Of a DNA stretch of 64,000 nucleotides, positions 51,000-60,796 are shown piece after piece. The notes under the pieces were generated by a model that saw nothing but the letters and a program-made list of their open reading frames with translations, made no database searches and had not been told where the DNA came from. Every line of letters begins with the position of its first letter. Positions within the stretch are counted from its first letter, which is position 1. Both the position numbers and the translations under genes were made by a program. Source of the stretch: Gemmatimonadota bacterium (lineage in GTDB: Bacteria > Gemmatimonadota > Gemmatimonadetes > Gemmatimonadales > GWC2-71-9); the NCBI GenBank assembly GCA_016713435.1, contig JADJPD010000012.1:200255-264254 (forward strand), given 5' to 3'.

Positions 51000-51509
51000 T
51001 CAGCGGTCGCCGGCGAGGATCCTCTGGCCGAGGGTGGCGAAGGCGTCCTCCACCAGCTCGCCTGACTTGGCGCTGGTCTGGTACACCGTCCATCCTTTCT
51101 CCTTGAGCCACTCCTGCTGGGTGGCGCTGATGGCCCACTGCCCCCAGAGGTCGGCCTTGTTGAGGCAGAGGACGAAGGGGAGGTCGCTGGAGCGCTCGCT
51201 GGCGGTCTCCTGCAGGCCGAGCGCGATCTCGAGCGTGTCGGCGCGGGTGCCGTCGGCCACGAGGATGTAGCCCGAGGCGCCCTTCAGGTACTGCATGCGG
51301 ACCCACTGGTAGCGCTCCTCGCCCTGGAGGTCCCACAGCATGAAGTTGAGCGTGGTGTCGCCCAGGGTGACGCTCTTCTTGTCGATCTTCACGCCGATGG
51401 TGGAGAGGTACTTGTCCGAGAAGACGCTGTCGACGTAGCGGCGCACCAGGCTGGTCTTGCCCACGCCCGGCGCACCCAGCATGCAGATCTTCTTCTCCAG
51501 GACCGTCAT
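51000..51509 (-). CDS. Ras/Rab-like small GTPase
   Basis: 169 residues, the size of one G domain. G1 GAPGVGKTS at 12-20, switch I Thr37 in YLSTIGV, G3 WDLQGEE at 59-65, G4 NKAD at 117-120, G5 TSAKSG at 145-150. The position of Ras Gln61 holds Glu64, so intrinsic hydrolysis may be slow or need a partner. Its start overlaps the end region of the envelope protein gene, making a three-gene module with the coiled-coil protein. This type of bacterial Rab-like GTPase is known from genome surveys, but its function is not established. Confidence 0.85.
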   Translation of the reverse strand: MTVLEKKICMLGAPGVGKTSLVRRYVDSVFSDKYLSTIGVKIDKKSVTLGDTTLNFMLWDLQGEERYQWVRMQYLKGASGYILVADGTRADTLEIALGLQETASERSSDLPFVLCLNKADLWGQWAISATQQEWLKEKGWTVYQTSAKSGELVEDAFATLGQRILAGDR

Positions 51510-51690
51510 GCGACCTCCACTCGGGGACTGCCGGCGGACCGCGGCCGCGCCGCGTGGTTGGCGCCAGGGCGGCGCCGGCCGGGACGTGCGGCTGCTGCCT
51601 CGCGAACGCGCGCGGCCGGAACGGGGCCGCGCCGCGGGCCCCCGAAGGTAGCAAGGCGCCCGGCACCTGCCCAGCGGGTGGCAGGAGGCG

Positions 51691-53407
51691 TCAGCGGGTC
51701 CGCTCGGCGTCCGCGTCGGGCGCGGGCTCCGCCACCTGCACCCGGACGTAGACCGCGCGCCGGCGGGCCCGTTCTTCCTCGGTGGCCGCGCTGCCCACCG
51801 CCGGCTCGAGCAGGCGGCTCAGGGTGACGCGCCCCGGGATCACCCCCGCGAGCACCCCGGCGAGGGCATCGGCCCGGGCGCGGCGGAGCTGGTCGTTGAG
51901 CGCCTCGTCGCCCTGCTCGTCGGCGGAGCCCACGAGGAAGAGCGTCACCCCGAAGCCGAGGGGCAGCGGCGGAATCGAGGCGGGCCACCGCCTGGGCGAG
52001 GCGGGCGGCGCCGCGGACCGCCGCGCTGTCGAGCACGGCACTGCCGACGGGGAACTGCAGCCGCTCCGTCTCCACCGCCTGCACCAGCGGGGCCAGCACG
52101 GGGATGTCGCGCGCCGCCACCCGTTCCTCGCGCCAGGCGCCCACGCCGGGAAGCGCGGGGGCCAGGCGCGCCGCGTCGCGGTACCACGCGGCGGGTGCGG
52201 CGCCCCGCGCCACCAGGGTGTCGCCCGCCATGCGGAGCGTGAGGCCGACGGGGGGCCGGAGCACGCGCGCCGCGCGACGGGCCACGAACTCCGGCAGGAG
52301 CGCCACGTACGGCTCCCAGCGCTCGGTCAGCACGGCGGAGTCCACGCCCGCGGCGGCGCGGAGCGCGGCGGGATCCGGGGCCTGGGGATCGCGGAGGCCC
52401 TGCACCAGGAAGCGGCCGCCGTCGCGGCCCGCCTGCGTCACCACGAGGCCCGGGGTGGCGCGGAGGCGGCGCACGTACTCGGCGAAGTCGCGGCTCGCCC
52501 GGTACCGGGGCAGGAGCAGGACCCCGGCCAGCACGAGCACGCCGAGCAGGAGGAGCCAGGCCTGCCAGTGGGCCCGCCGGGGCCGGACCTGCCGCGCCTC
52601 GCGGAGGAGCGCCTCGAGGCGCGGGCGGCTCCGGCCAAAGGGGGTCGTGTCGCCCTGGAAGCCGTCGAGCTCGGCGGCGTGCTCGCCCTCGAGCTCCTCG
52701 AGGGTGGCCTGCAGCTCGGTGCGGAACTCCACGGGGGCGTGCCCGCGGAAGACGGCCGCCAGGAGCGCCCGCGAGCCCTGCTCCACCCACACGGTGAGCT
52801 CCCCCACCTGCAGCTGCTCCAGCATCTCCTGCTGCGACACCCGGAAGGAGTCGCGCGCAAAGTCCTGGATGGCCGTCAGCATGCCGGCCACCATGCCAGC
52901 GTCCTGGGCGTCCACCGACGGCGCCGTCAGGTGCTGGAGCAGGATGCCGCTCTCGCGATGGACCAGGAAGACCTGTTCCACCCGGTAGACCAGGCTGTGG
53001 CGCAGCACCACCTCGGCGAAGGGCCGGCCGGTGCGGATCGCCTCCCAGCGCCAGGCGAGGCCCTGCAGCGAGAAGGTGGACTCGAGGGCCTGGTTGAGCG
53101 ACTGGAGCATCCCCGCGAGCGCCTGGCTGATGGCGCGGCGGATGGCGGGGCCCATGACGGGGAAGAGCGCGTCGGCGAGCGGCTGCGGGTCGCGCCGCAC
53201 CGCGCGGGTGAGGGCCTGGGTGACGACGGGGCTCAGCGCCTCGGGATCGTCGAGCCGCTGCTCCAGCCGGCGGATCTGCTCGCGTTCGCGGCCCAGCAGG
53301 ATGGTCCGGAGCCGCGCCACCGGGTCGGCCGGCGGGGCGGGTTCGGCGGGCGGGGCGCCCGGCGGGGTGGTGCCCGCGCGCGCGGGCGTCCGCACCTCAG
53401 GCGTCAT
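51691..53407 (-). CDS. Envelope-spanning OmpA-domain protein, partner of the Ras-like GTPase (frameshifted)
   Basis: About 570 residues. Residues 28-265 form a conserved cytoplasmic helical region (LRTILLGREREQIRRLEQRL, LADALFPVMGPAIRRAISQAL, FAEVVLRHSLVYRVEQVFLVHRESGILL). One transmembrane helix spans 281-300. The periplasmic part has BON-like segments (GLVVTQAGRDGGRFLVQG; VGLTLRMAGDTLVARG) and ends in an OmpA-like domain (VTLFLVGSADEQGDEALNDQLRRARADAL). One base is out of register near nt 51968, so the OmpA end lies in another frame. A protein with cytosolic and peptidoglycan-binding ends next to a small GTPase suggests GTP-controlled envelope anchoring. Confidence 0.82.
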
Positions 53408-53958
53408 TCGGGCGGCGCGGCTCCTCGGCGAGGCGGGTGGCCACGTCGGCGAACATGGCGCCGAGGGCGGCGCGATCGGCCTTTGCGGGCGTGGAGCTCG
53501 TCGGCCTCGCGGCGCAGGGCGCCGGCGAGGTCGCCGGTCTTCCGCGCCAGCTCCTCGGCGAGGGCGCCGGCCTGGCGGGCCAGCTCGCCGCGCAGGTCGC
53601 GCTGGGTGCGCTGGGCCTCCTCGGCGCTGTCGGCAAAGCGGGTGTCGGTGGTGCGGCCCAGCTGGTCCAGGCTGCCCGCCAGCTCCGCGTCGCCCGAGGC
53701 GCGGGTGCGCTGCTCCTGGGTCAGGCGGTCGGCCAGCACCTCGACCTCGCGGCGCATGTACTCCTCGAGGCTCGAGAGCCGCTGGCGGAACTCGTCGCGC
53801 AGGTTGGCGGAGTCCTGCAGCAGGCGCTCCTCGAGCTGGGAGAAGCGGCGGTCGTAGTCCCGCATCTGCGCGCCGAAGATGATGTCACGGATCTGGTCGA
53901 TGTTGCCGCCCGCGGCCGTGGGATCGGCCGGGCGGGCGTTCAGGTCGGTGGACTCCAT
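53397..53958 (-). CDS. Coiled-coil protein upstream of the GTPase module (one-base frameshift)
   Basis: About 186 residues, soluble. Residues 30-160 are continuous heptad-rich helix (DRRFSQLEERLLQDSANLRDEF, EEYMRREVEVLADRLTQEQ, DLRGELARQAGALAEELARKTG). An extra A/T in a run at 53482-53484 shifts the frame; the restored end reads ARKADRAALGAMFADVATRLAEE. It overlaps the OmpA-domain gene, so the three are co-translated. It resembles apolipoprotein-like coiled coils; no enzymatic motif. Confidence 0.75.
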
Positions 53959-54102
53959 GGGATCCTCGGAAGACGCCGGGGGGTGCGGGGTCGAAGCGGG
54001 GCGGGGCCGGGCGCGGGGTGGCCCGGGCCCCCTCCCCAGTCGTGGCAAAGGTGCATGCCGAAGGGGGGCGGGGGAAGGGTGGGGTGGGTTCCCCAATGAC
54101 GA

Positions 54103-54132
54103 CGGGCCGCCTCCCGCGTGGGAGACGGCCCG
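54103..54132 (-). terminator. Hairpin between the TonB receptor and the GTPase module
   Basis: CGGGCCG-C-CTCCC, loop GCGT, GGGAG-A-CGGCCCG: a 12-bp stem with one internal mismatch, 27 nt after the receptor stop. No T-run. The rest of the 200-nt gap (53959-54158) shows nothing else. Confidence 0.6.
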
Positions 54133-54158
54133 CCGACGCCGGTTGGCCAGCGCGGAGG

Positions 54159-56319
54159 TCAGCGCGCCGCCCAGCCGATCTCGCCGCCCAGGTAGTAGTT
54201 CCGGCCGGGGGCGGTCTCGAAGACCCGGCCGAAGGTGCCGTTGACGGTGAAGGAGCCCACGTAGTCGCGGTCGAAGAGGTTGTTGATGCCGAGGAAAGGC
54301 CGGAGCCACGCGCCGCCGGCCCGGCCCTCCCAGCTGATGCGCACGTTGGTGACGCCGCGGCCGAGACCGTCGATCTCGGTGCCCTTGGCGCCGCCGAGGC
54401 CGGCCACGTAGGAGCGTGTTGAGGTCGTCGGCGAACATCGAGGAGGCCATGGTGTGGTCCACGTCGAGCGCGACGCCGCGGACCGGGCCGGCCCGGAGCC
54501 CGAGCCGCACGAAGCCCTTCGGCACGCCGGGGACCTGGTTGTTGTCGAGCGTGTCCACGGTGCCGGCCTGCTGGTTGACGATGCGGTAGCGGCCGAAGCG
54601 GAAGTTCGAGTAGGTGTAGTTGCCGAAGAGGGTGAGCCAGCCGGTGGCGCGGCCGGAGAGGCCGAGCTCGAGGCCGTCGTTCTTCACCTTGCCGGCGTTG
54701 GTGAAGTAGCCACGGCCGCTCACCTCGCGGTACTGCACGATGGCGTCGGTCACCCGGCTCAGGTAGCCGGCCACCGAGTAGGTCACCCCGGCCAGGGTGC
54801 CGCGGGCGCCCACCTCGTAGTTCATGGTGCGCTGCGGGTCGAGCAGGGTGTTGAAGCCGCCGGTGGAGTTGGGCTGGTTCACCAGCTCGGTGGTGGTCGG
54901 GGTCTCGAAGCTGTTGGAGACGTTCAGGTACGGGCTGAAGCGGGCGTCCCGGGTCCAGACCACGCCGAGGTTCCCCGAGAACGAGGACATGGTGCGGTCG
55001 CCGCTGTTGTCCGTGGGGACGGCCTCGCGCTGGAAGTGGTCCTGCACCTCGAACTTGACCGCATCGTAGCGGCCGCCCGCGCTGATCACCACGTCCGGCG
55101 TGGGGCTGTAGTGCAACTGCAGGAAGGGGCCGATCTCGGTGACGATCTCGCGCTGGTCGAGGATCAGGGTGTCCGGGACGCCGGCGACGGCGCGGGCGTT
55201 GGTCCGGTCGTCGCGCATGCGCTGCACGTCGAGGCCGCCGACCAGCCGGACGGGGCTGGTGGGGCCGCCCAGGCGCTGGTCCCCGCTCAGGCGGATGCCG
55301 CCGACGGCCCGGTCGATCTCTGCGTAGGTGCCGGCGGTCGGGCCGGTGCCCTGCGGCGGCGGGGTGGCGAGCCAGTTCTCGAGGTTCCGGGAGATGCCGA
55401 AGACCGCGACGTTGAACTCGCCCCGGTCGTTGAAGCGCTTGGCGGTGACGGCCAGCTGCAGCTGGCTCACGTCCTTGTCGGCCTCGCGCAGGATGTTGTT
55501 GCCGGCGGCCGAGTCGGGGTTGGCGTCCACCTCGGTGGCGGTGAGCGCGCCGGGATTCTCGGCCTTGGGGGCATCGGTGTAGCCCACGCGGACGCCGAGG
55601 AGCGTCTTGTCGCCGGCCAGGTAGTCGCCGTTCAGGGTGAGCTGGGTGAACTCGGTGGCGCTGTGCTGGCGGAAGCCGTCCACTTCGGTGCGGCTCACGG
55701 AGAGGACGCCGCTCAGGGGCCCGCGGCGCGCGGTGCTGCGGCCCTGGATCTTGAACAGCCCGAAGGAGCCGCCCTCGACGCGCACCGACTGGCTGAACGG
55801 CGCCGCGCCGGCGCCCTCCGAGGTGAGCGCGACCACGCCGCCCGAGGCGTTGCCGTAGAGCGACGAGCTCGCCCCGCGGATGACCTCGATCCGCTGCAGG
55901 TTGGCGAAGTCCACGTTCGTCAGCTGGCTCTGCCCGTCGGGGAGGGTCTGGGGGATGCCGTCGAGGAGGACCTTGATGCCGCGGACGCCGAAGTTGGCCC
56001 GGGCCCCGGCGCCGCGGATGGCGAGGCGCTGGTCCACGGAGTAGTTGTACCGGTTGGCCACGTACACGCCGGGGATGTTGGCGAGGGCCTCGTCGAGGCC
56101 CAGCGTGGCCTGCGCTCCCTGGATGTCGCGCCGGCTGACCACGCCCACGGCGGCGGGCACGCGCACGACGGTCTCGGGGCTCCGGGTGACGGTCACGGTG
56201 AGCTCGGGCAGGGTGACCTTGGCCGAGTCGCGCGCGGTGGTGTCCCGGGCGGCGGGCTGCTGGGCGGCGAGCGGAAGCGCGAGGGCAAGGACAAGGCCGG
56301 ACGAGGCAAGCAGGCGCAT
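54159..56319 (-). CDS. TonB-dependent outer-membrane receptor (one-base frameshift)
   Basis: About 720 residues. A signal peptide (MRLLASSGLVLALALPLAAQ) defines the start at 56319. The plug domain contains LPELTVTVTRSPETVVRVPAAVGVV, ALANIPGVYVANRYNYSVDQ, IRGAGARANFGVRGIKVLLDGIP and VEVIRGASSSLYGNASGG-like sequence. The barrel carries the usual NSFETPTTTELVN motif and ends with FGRVFETAPGRNYYLGGEIGW. An extra base at about nt 54414 breaks DDLNTSYVAGLGG. Substrate unknown; a Fur-family regulator gene lies 1.7 kb away on the other strand. A perfect 18-bp palindrome sits 25 nt upstream. Confidence 0.9.
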
Positions 56320-56344
56320 GACGATCCGTAGTTGGGTGGGTGAA

Positions 56345-56362
56345 AACACCCGATCGGGTGTT
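56345..56362. promoter_or_regulatory. Perfect palindrome upstream of the TonB receptor
   Basis: AACACCCGATCGGGTGTT is self-complementary over 18 bp, 25 nt before the receptor start codon. It is a likely operator, or an RNA hairpin in the leader. It does not resemble a Fur box. The surrounding 56320-56494 stretch shows no gene and no recognisable B12 box. Confidence 0.5.
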
Positions 56363-56494
56363 CAGCCCGGCGAGGAGAGGCAGGGGCCGTGCCGGACCGG
56401 GGTCCTCGGAGCGCATGTCGCCCGGGGCCGCCAGGCCGGGGGATATCGCCCAGCGATGGGGATTTCCCCCACGGCAGGTCGGGCCCGCCTCGCC

Positions 56495-56523
56495 TTGTAA
56501 TGCCCCCTCCCGGGGCCTAGATT
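56495..56523 (+). promoter_or_regulatory. Promoter of the TIGR00300 gene, probably leaderless
   Basis: TTGTAA (56495-56500), 17-nt spacer, TAGATT (56518-56523), ATG 10 nt later at 56534 without a Shine-Dalgarno sequence. Confidence 0.6.
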
Positions 56524-56533
56524 CCGGCCAGCC

Positions 56534-57622
56534 ATGACCCCGCAAGACTATTCCGCACCGGACTTTACGGCCCCGCCGCTCGCCACCGCCCCCGCGGCGC
56601 GCTTCGCGCCGCTCGTGGCCGACGGGGTGCTACCGGACGGTTTCTTCTCGACCTCGAACCTGCCCACCTACGTGCGGGTCAACGGCGGCTGGCAGCTGCC
56701 CACGCGGCCCCGGATGGACTGTGCCATCGTGCGGCGGCCCGGCGGCCTCGAGGTGATCGAGCCGCGCCGCCTCCGGGCGGGGGAGCAGGTGGCCATGGGG
56801 CTGGCGGAGGACGGCTCGGAGGGGATCTACGTGCACTCCGCCGGCTTCCTCGGCGGGGCGCACAGCGCCAACGAGTTCCGGTTCATGTCCACGGAGGTGA
56901 GCCGGGAACGGCCGGTGAACTACGAGGACATGGCGGCACGGCTGCTGGAAGAACGGGCGCGGGGCGGCTACCTGATCTGGGTGGCGGGCCCGGCGCTGGT
57001 GCATTCGCGGGCGCGGCAGGACTTTGCCTGGTTCGTGCACAACGGCTTCGTGCAGGCCATGCTGGCGGGGAACGCCGTGGCGGTGCACGACATCGAAGCG
57101 GCCATCTACGGCACCACCCTCGGCATGAGCAACGCCGGGCGGCCGACGGAGCAGGGCCACGGGCTGCACATGCGGGCCATCAACCAGGTGCGCGCCGCGG
57201 GGTCCATCGAGCGCGCCGTGGCCACCGGGCTCATCCGCGACGGGATCATGCACGCGCTGGTGACGCACGGGATCCCCTACGTCCTGGCCGGCTCCATCCG
57301 GGACGACGGGCCGCTGCCGGGGATCCACTCCGACGCGCTCGCGGCGCAGGACGCCATGCGGGAGCACACGGTGAAGGCCACCGGCGCCATCCTGATCGCC
57401 TCGGCGCTGCACGCCATCGCGGTGGGGAACATGCTGCCGGCGTACCACACGCACGAGGGGGGCGTGCCGCACCCGCTCATGACCATCTGCGTGGACCAGA
57501 CCGAGTTCGTGGTGAACAAGCTCAAGGACCGCGGCACCCACCAGGCGTATGGGGTGGTGACCAACGCGCAGGACTTCATGCACGTGCTGCGCTCCTACGT
57601 GGAGAAAGGCCTCCCCTCGTGA
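56534..57622 (+). CDS. TIGR00300 family protein (archaeal-type ornithine cyclodeaminase-like)
   Basis: 362 residues. LPDGFFSTSNLPTYVRVNGGWQLP and MDCAIVRRPGG are the N-terminal LOR/SDH-like signature of TIGR00300. The C-terminal two thirds are an NAD-binding fold (AGNAVAVHDIEAAIYGTTLGM, GHGLHMRAINQVRAAGSI, YVLAGSIRDDGPLPG). Homologues are the archaeal ornithine cyclodeaminase and the C-terminal domain of cyanobacterial AgrE/ArgZ, which turn ornithine into proline. Here the domain stands alone. The next gene overlaps its stop as GTGA. Confidence 0.72.
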   Translation: MTPQDYSAPDFTAPPLATAPAARFAPLVADGVLPDGFFSTSNLPTYVRVNGGWQLPTRPRMDCAIVRRPGGLEVIEPRRLRAGEQVAMGLAEDGSEGIYVHSAGFLGGAHSANEFRFMSTEVSRERPVNYEDMAARLLEERARGGYLIWVAGPALVHSRARQDFAWFVHNGFVQAMLAGNAVAVHDIEAAIYGTTLGMSNAGRPTEQGHGLHMRAINQVRAAGSIERAVATGLIRDGIMHALVTHGIPYVLAGSIRDDGPLPGIHSDALAAQDAMREHTVKATGAILIASALHAIAVGNMLPAYHTHEGGVPHPLMTICVDQTEFVVNKLKDRGTHQAYGVVTNAQDFMHVLRSYVEKGLPS

Positions 57623-58002
57623 TCCTCAACCAGCCCGGCTCCGGATGGGGCCGCCTCGCCGAATACGTCGCCACCCAGCTCTCGCCGGCGGAGATCGACG
57701 GGGTGTGGCAGTTCCGGACCATCAAGCGCGACGGCCGCGAGCTCGGCACCGTGATGCTCTCGCGGGTGGACGGCGAGCAGCAGGAGCGACGGCGCATCTA
57801 CACCGCGCGCTTCGTGCACGTGCTCAAGGGCAAGGAGCGGGGCAAGTTCGAGGCGGCGCTCGAGGAAGTGGGCAGCGGGCCCGTGGAGACGCTCGACAGC
57901 CTCCTCGCCGGCGTGCGCAAGCGGCTCGAGGACGAGGACCCGCGGCCCATGCCCGTGGCGGAGTGGTTCCCGGTGGCCGATGGCGCGCCTCGCCTCGGGT
58001 GA
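57619..58002 (+). CDS. Hypothetical protein between the TIGR00300 and Fur genes
   Basis: 127 residues, GTG start overlapping the upstream stop. Alpha/beta composition: the first half has EIDGVWQFRTIKRDGRELGTVMLSRV, the second a helical KERGKFEAALEEVG and LDSLLAGVRKRLEDE. No known family recognised. Its 3' end overlaps the Fur gene by 23 nt, so coexpression is likely. Confidence 0.7.
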   Translation: MILNQPGSGWGRLAEYVATQLSPAEIDGVWQFRTIKRDGRELGTVMLSRVDGEQQERRRIYTARFVHVLKGKERGKFEAALEEVGSGPVETLDSLLAGVRKRLEDEDPRPMPVAEWFPVADGAPRLG

Positions 58003-58444
58003 GGCGGAGGCCCTCCTCGGGAGCTTCCGCGAGTGGCTGCGCCGGCACGGCCAGCCGGTGACGCGGCAGCGGGACCAGGTGGCGGCGGTGGTGCTCGGCT
58101 CCACCGACCACCTGTCGGTGGAGCAGATCCAGGAGCGGCTGCAGGCGCAGGGCGCCACCGTGGGCCTCGCCACCGTGTACCGGACACTCGACCTGCTGGT
58201 CCAGAGCGGCATGGTGCGCGGGCACGATTTCGGGCAGCGCTCCCGCCGCTACGAGCCGATGGGCCCCGGCAGCGTGCACGAGCACCTCATCTGCACCCGC
58301 TGCGGGAAGGTGGAGGAGTTCACGCACGAGCGGCTGGAGCGGATGCTGCCGATCATCGCCGACGAGTACGGCTTCCAGCCCGACCGGCACCGGGTGGAGA
58401 TCTACGGAGTCTGCCGCGAGTGCCAGCGGCGGGTGCTGGGGTGA
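57980..58444 (+). CDS. Fur-family transcriptional regulator
   Basis: 154 residues. The winged helix includes RHGQPVTRQRDQVAAVVL, LSVEQIQERLQAQGATVGLATVYRTLDLL; the dimerisation domain has HEHLICTRCGKVEEF with the CxxC zinc pair and a second CRECQ near the C-terminus. Whether it senses iron, zinc or peroxide cannot be told from these motifs. It starts inside the preceding gene, and ccdA follows 16 nt later, suggesting one operon linking metal/redox response and cytochrome/thiol chemistry. Confidence 0.9.
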   Translation: MARLASGEAEALLGSFREWLRRHGQPVTRQRDQVAAVVLGSTDHLSVEQIQERLQAQGATVGLATVYRTLDLLVQSGMVRGHDFGQRSRRYEPMGPGSVHEHLICTRCGKVEEFTHERLERMLPIIADEYGFQPDRHRVEIYGVCRECQRRVLG

Positions 58445-58460
58445 GCCCCGGGACAGGATC

Positions 58461-59189
58461 ATGAACGAACCGGCCACCCTCGGCGTCGCCGTCGCCTTCC
58501 TGGCGGGACTGCTCAGCTTTCTCTCCCCCTGCGTCCTGCCGCTGGTGCCGAGCTACATCGGCTTCCTGACGGGGCTGTCCCTTGACGAGATGCAGTCGCG
58601 CCGGCGCACGGCGCTGATCCACGCGGCGCTCTTCGTCCTCGGCTTCACCCTCGTCTTCCTGCTGCTCGGCGCCTCGGCCACCGCGATCGGGCGGGTGCTC
58701 AAGTACAACAAGGTGTACCTGCAGTACTTCGGCGGGGTGCTGATCATCCTGTTCGGGCTCATCTGCCTCGGCGTGGTCAAGTCGCCGTGGCTGCAGATGG
58801 AGAAGCGGGTGCATTTGCAGGACAAGCCCATCGGCTACCTGGGCAGCGTCCTGGTAGGGATGGCGTTTGCCGCAGGGTGGACGCCCTGCATCGGGCCGAT
58901 CCTGGGCGGCATCCTGGGCCTTGCGTCAGGCGCCGAGACGCTGGGCCGGGGCATGGGGCTGCTGGCCGCCTACTCGGCGGGGCTCGCGGTCCCGTTCTTG
59001 CTAGCCGCATGGGCGGTCGACAGCTTCCTCGACTGGTTCAAGCGATTCCGCCGCTTCCTGCCGTGGGTCATGCGCGTCAGCGGGGCGCTGCTGGTGTTCG
59101 TGGGGGTCCTGCTCCTGACGGGACAGTTCACCCGCCTGGCGGCGTGGCTGCAGGGCTTCACGCCGGCGGGATTGCTCGAACGGCTCTGA
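58461..59189 (+). CDS. ccdA: CcdA/DsbD-type thiol-disulfide transporter
   Basis: 242 residues, six transmembrane helices. The two redox cysteines are in FLSPCVLPLVPSYIGF (TM1) and GWTPCIGPILGG (TM4), the canonical CcdA motifs. It moves reducing equivalents from cytoplasmic thioredoxin to periplasmic thiol proteins, mainly for cytochrome c maturation. No thioredoxin domain is attached, which distinguishes it from full-length DsbD. Confidence 0.92.
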   Translation: MNEPATLGVAVAFLAGLLSFLSPCVLPLVPSYIGFLTGLSLDEMQSRRRTALIHAALFVLGFTLVFLLLGASATAIGRVLKYNKVYLQYFGGVLIILFGLICLGVVKSPWLQMEKRVHLQDKPIGYLGSVLVGMAFAAGWTPCIGPILGGILGLASGAETLGRGMGLLAAYSAGLAVPFLLAAWAVDSFLDWFKRFRRFLPWVMRVSGALLVFVGVLLLTGQFTRLAAWLQGFTPAGLLERL

Positions 59190-59257
59190 TCTACCGCGCC
59201 CGCGCCGGCGGCACGCGGCGGCGGCCCTCACTCCTCGATGCCCGTGCCCGGACTCCC

Positions 59258-60796
59258 ATGACCTGGCAGGCGTGGTTCACGCTCGGCGTGACCCTCTTCT
59301 CGCTGTACCTGCTGGCCCGCGAGACCTACTCGCCGGCCAACGTCATGCTTGGCGCGGTCATCGTGCTCCTGCTGGCGCGCATCATCACGCCCAGCCAGGC
59401 CTTCGCGGGCTTCGGCAACTCGGCCCCGATCACCGTGGCCGCGCTCTACATATTGGCCCGGGGCGTGGAGAAGACCGGCTTGATGCAGCCGATCCTGGCG
59501 CTGCTGCTCGGGTCCGGCAGCGGGCGTGCCTCGCTCGGCCGGCTCAGCGCGGCCGCCGCCGGCGCCTCGGCCTTCCTGAACAACACCCCGCTGGTGGCCA
59601 TGCTGATCGGCCCGGTGAGCGACTGGGCGGAGCGCAACGGCCAATCGCCGTCGCGGTACCTCATGCCCCTGTCCTACGCGGTGATCCTGGGTGGCGCCGT
59701 GACGCTCATCGGCACCTCCACCAACCTGGTGGTGTCCGGGCTTCTCGATGCCAAGACCGGGCGGCCGATGGGCCTTTTCGAGATCACGCCCATCGGGTTG
59801 CCGGTCGCGCTGGTGGGCCTGGTCATCATGGTGCTCACGGCCCCGCGCCTGCTGCCCGACCGTCGGCCGGCGCGCAGCGAGCTGGTCGCCGTCGCGCGCG
59901 AGTTCTCGGTGATGATGCGGGTGGTGCCGGGCGGGCCCCTGGACGGCATTGCGGTGCAGGACGCCGGGCTCCGCCACCTGCAGGGCGTCTTTCTCGTGGA
60001 ACTCATGCGGGAGGCGGACACCATCGCGCCGGTGGCGCCTACCACGGTCCTCCGCGGCGACGATCGACTCTGCTTCGTGGGGCGGGTGGACGAGGTGGTG
60101 GACCTGCAGGCGGTGCGCGGGCTGGTCTCGAGCGAGCAGCAGCACCTCGCGCTGTTTGACACCGCCCGGCACAGCTTCTTCGAGGCCGTCGTCGGCGCGG
60201 CCAGTCCGCTGCTCGGCAAGACGCTCAAGGCGGTGCAGTTCCGCGCCCGCTACCAGGCCGCGGTGGTGGCGATCCACCGCGCGGGCAACCGCCTCAACAG
60301 CAAGCTCGGTGACGTCCCCCTCGAGGTGGGCGACACGCTCCTGGTGCTGGCGGACCCCGGCTTCCGCACCCGCTGGCGGGACCGGGGCGACTTCCTGCTG
60401 GTGTCGGCGCTCAACGGCACGCCCCCGGGGGTCACCCGCAAGGCGGGATTTGTCGGGATGGTTTTGCTGGTGGTGGTCGGCGTGGCGGGACTCGGGCTGC
60501 TCCCGATGCTCGAGGCGTCCCTCGTGGGGGCGGCTGCCCTGGTGGGGTTCGGTGTCCTGACGGCGACCGAGGCACGCAACGCGGTGGACCTCGACGTGAT
60601 CATCATGGTGGCGGCGTCCTTCGGCCTCGGCGCGGCCATGGAGAACTCGGGGCTCGCGGACGTGCTGGCGGGTGGCATCGTGCGCGGCTTCGAGCCGTTC
60701 GGGCCGTTGGGGATCCTCCTCGGGATCATCCTGGCCACCAGCCTGGTGACGGAGCTGATCACCAACAACGGCGCGCTTCTGGTACGGCGTCGGCGC
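59258..60796 (+). CDS. SLC13/DASS-type permease with TrkA_C domain, 3'-truncated
   Basis: Starts MTWQAWFTLGVTLFSLYLLA. Helices 1-6 with SAFLNNTPLVAMLIGPV and LGGAVTLIGTSTNLVVSGLL are the family's first repeat. A soluble TrkA_C-like region (LVAVAREFSVMMRVV, FRARYQAAVVAIHRAG) follows, then the second membrane half up to SLVTELITNNGA. There homology stops at nt 60775: the expected last helices and stop codon are missing. The frame runs directly into the antisense of the convergent ABC exporter, staying open to 61819. This is a truncation or an assembly junction. Substrate class (sulfate, dicarboxylate) is unresolved. Confidence 0.82.
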
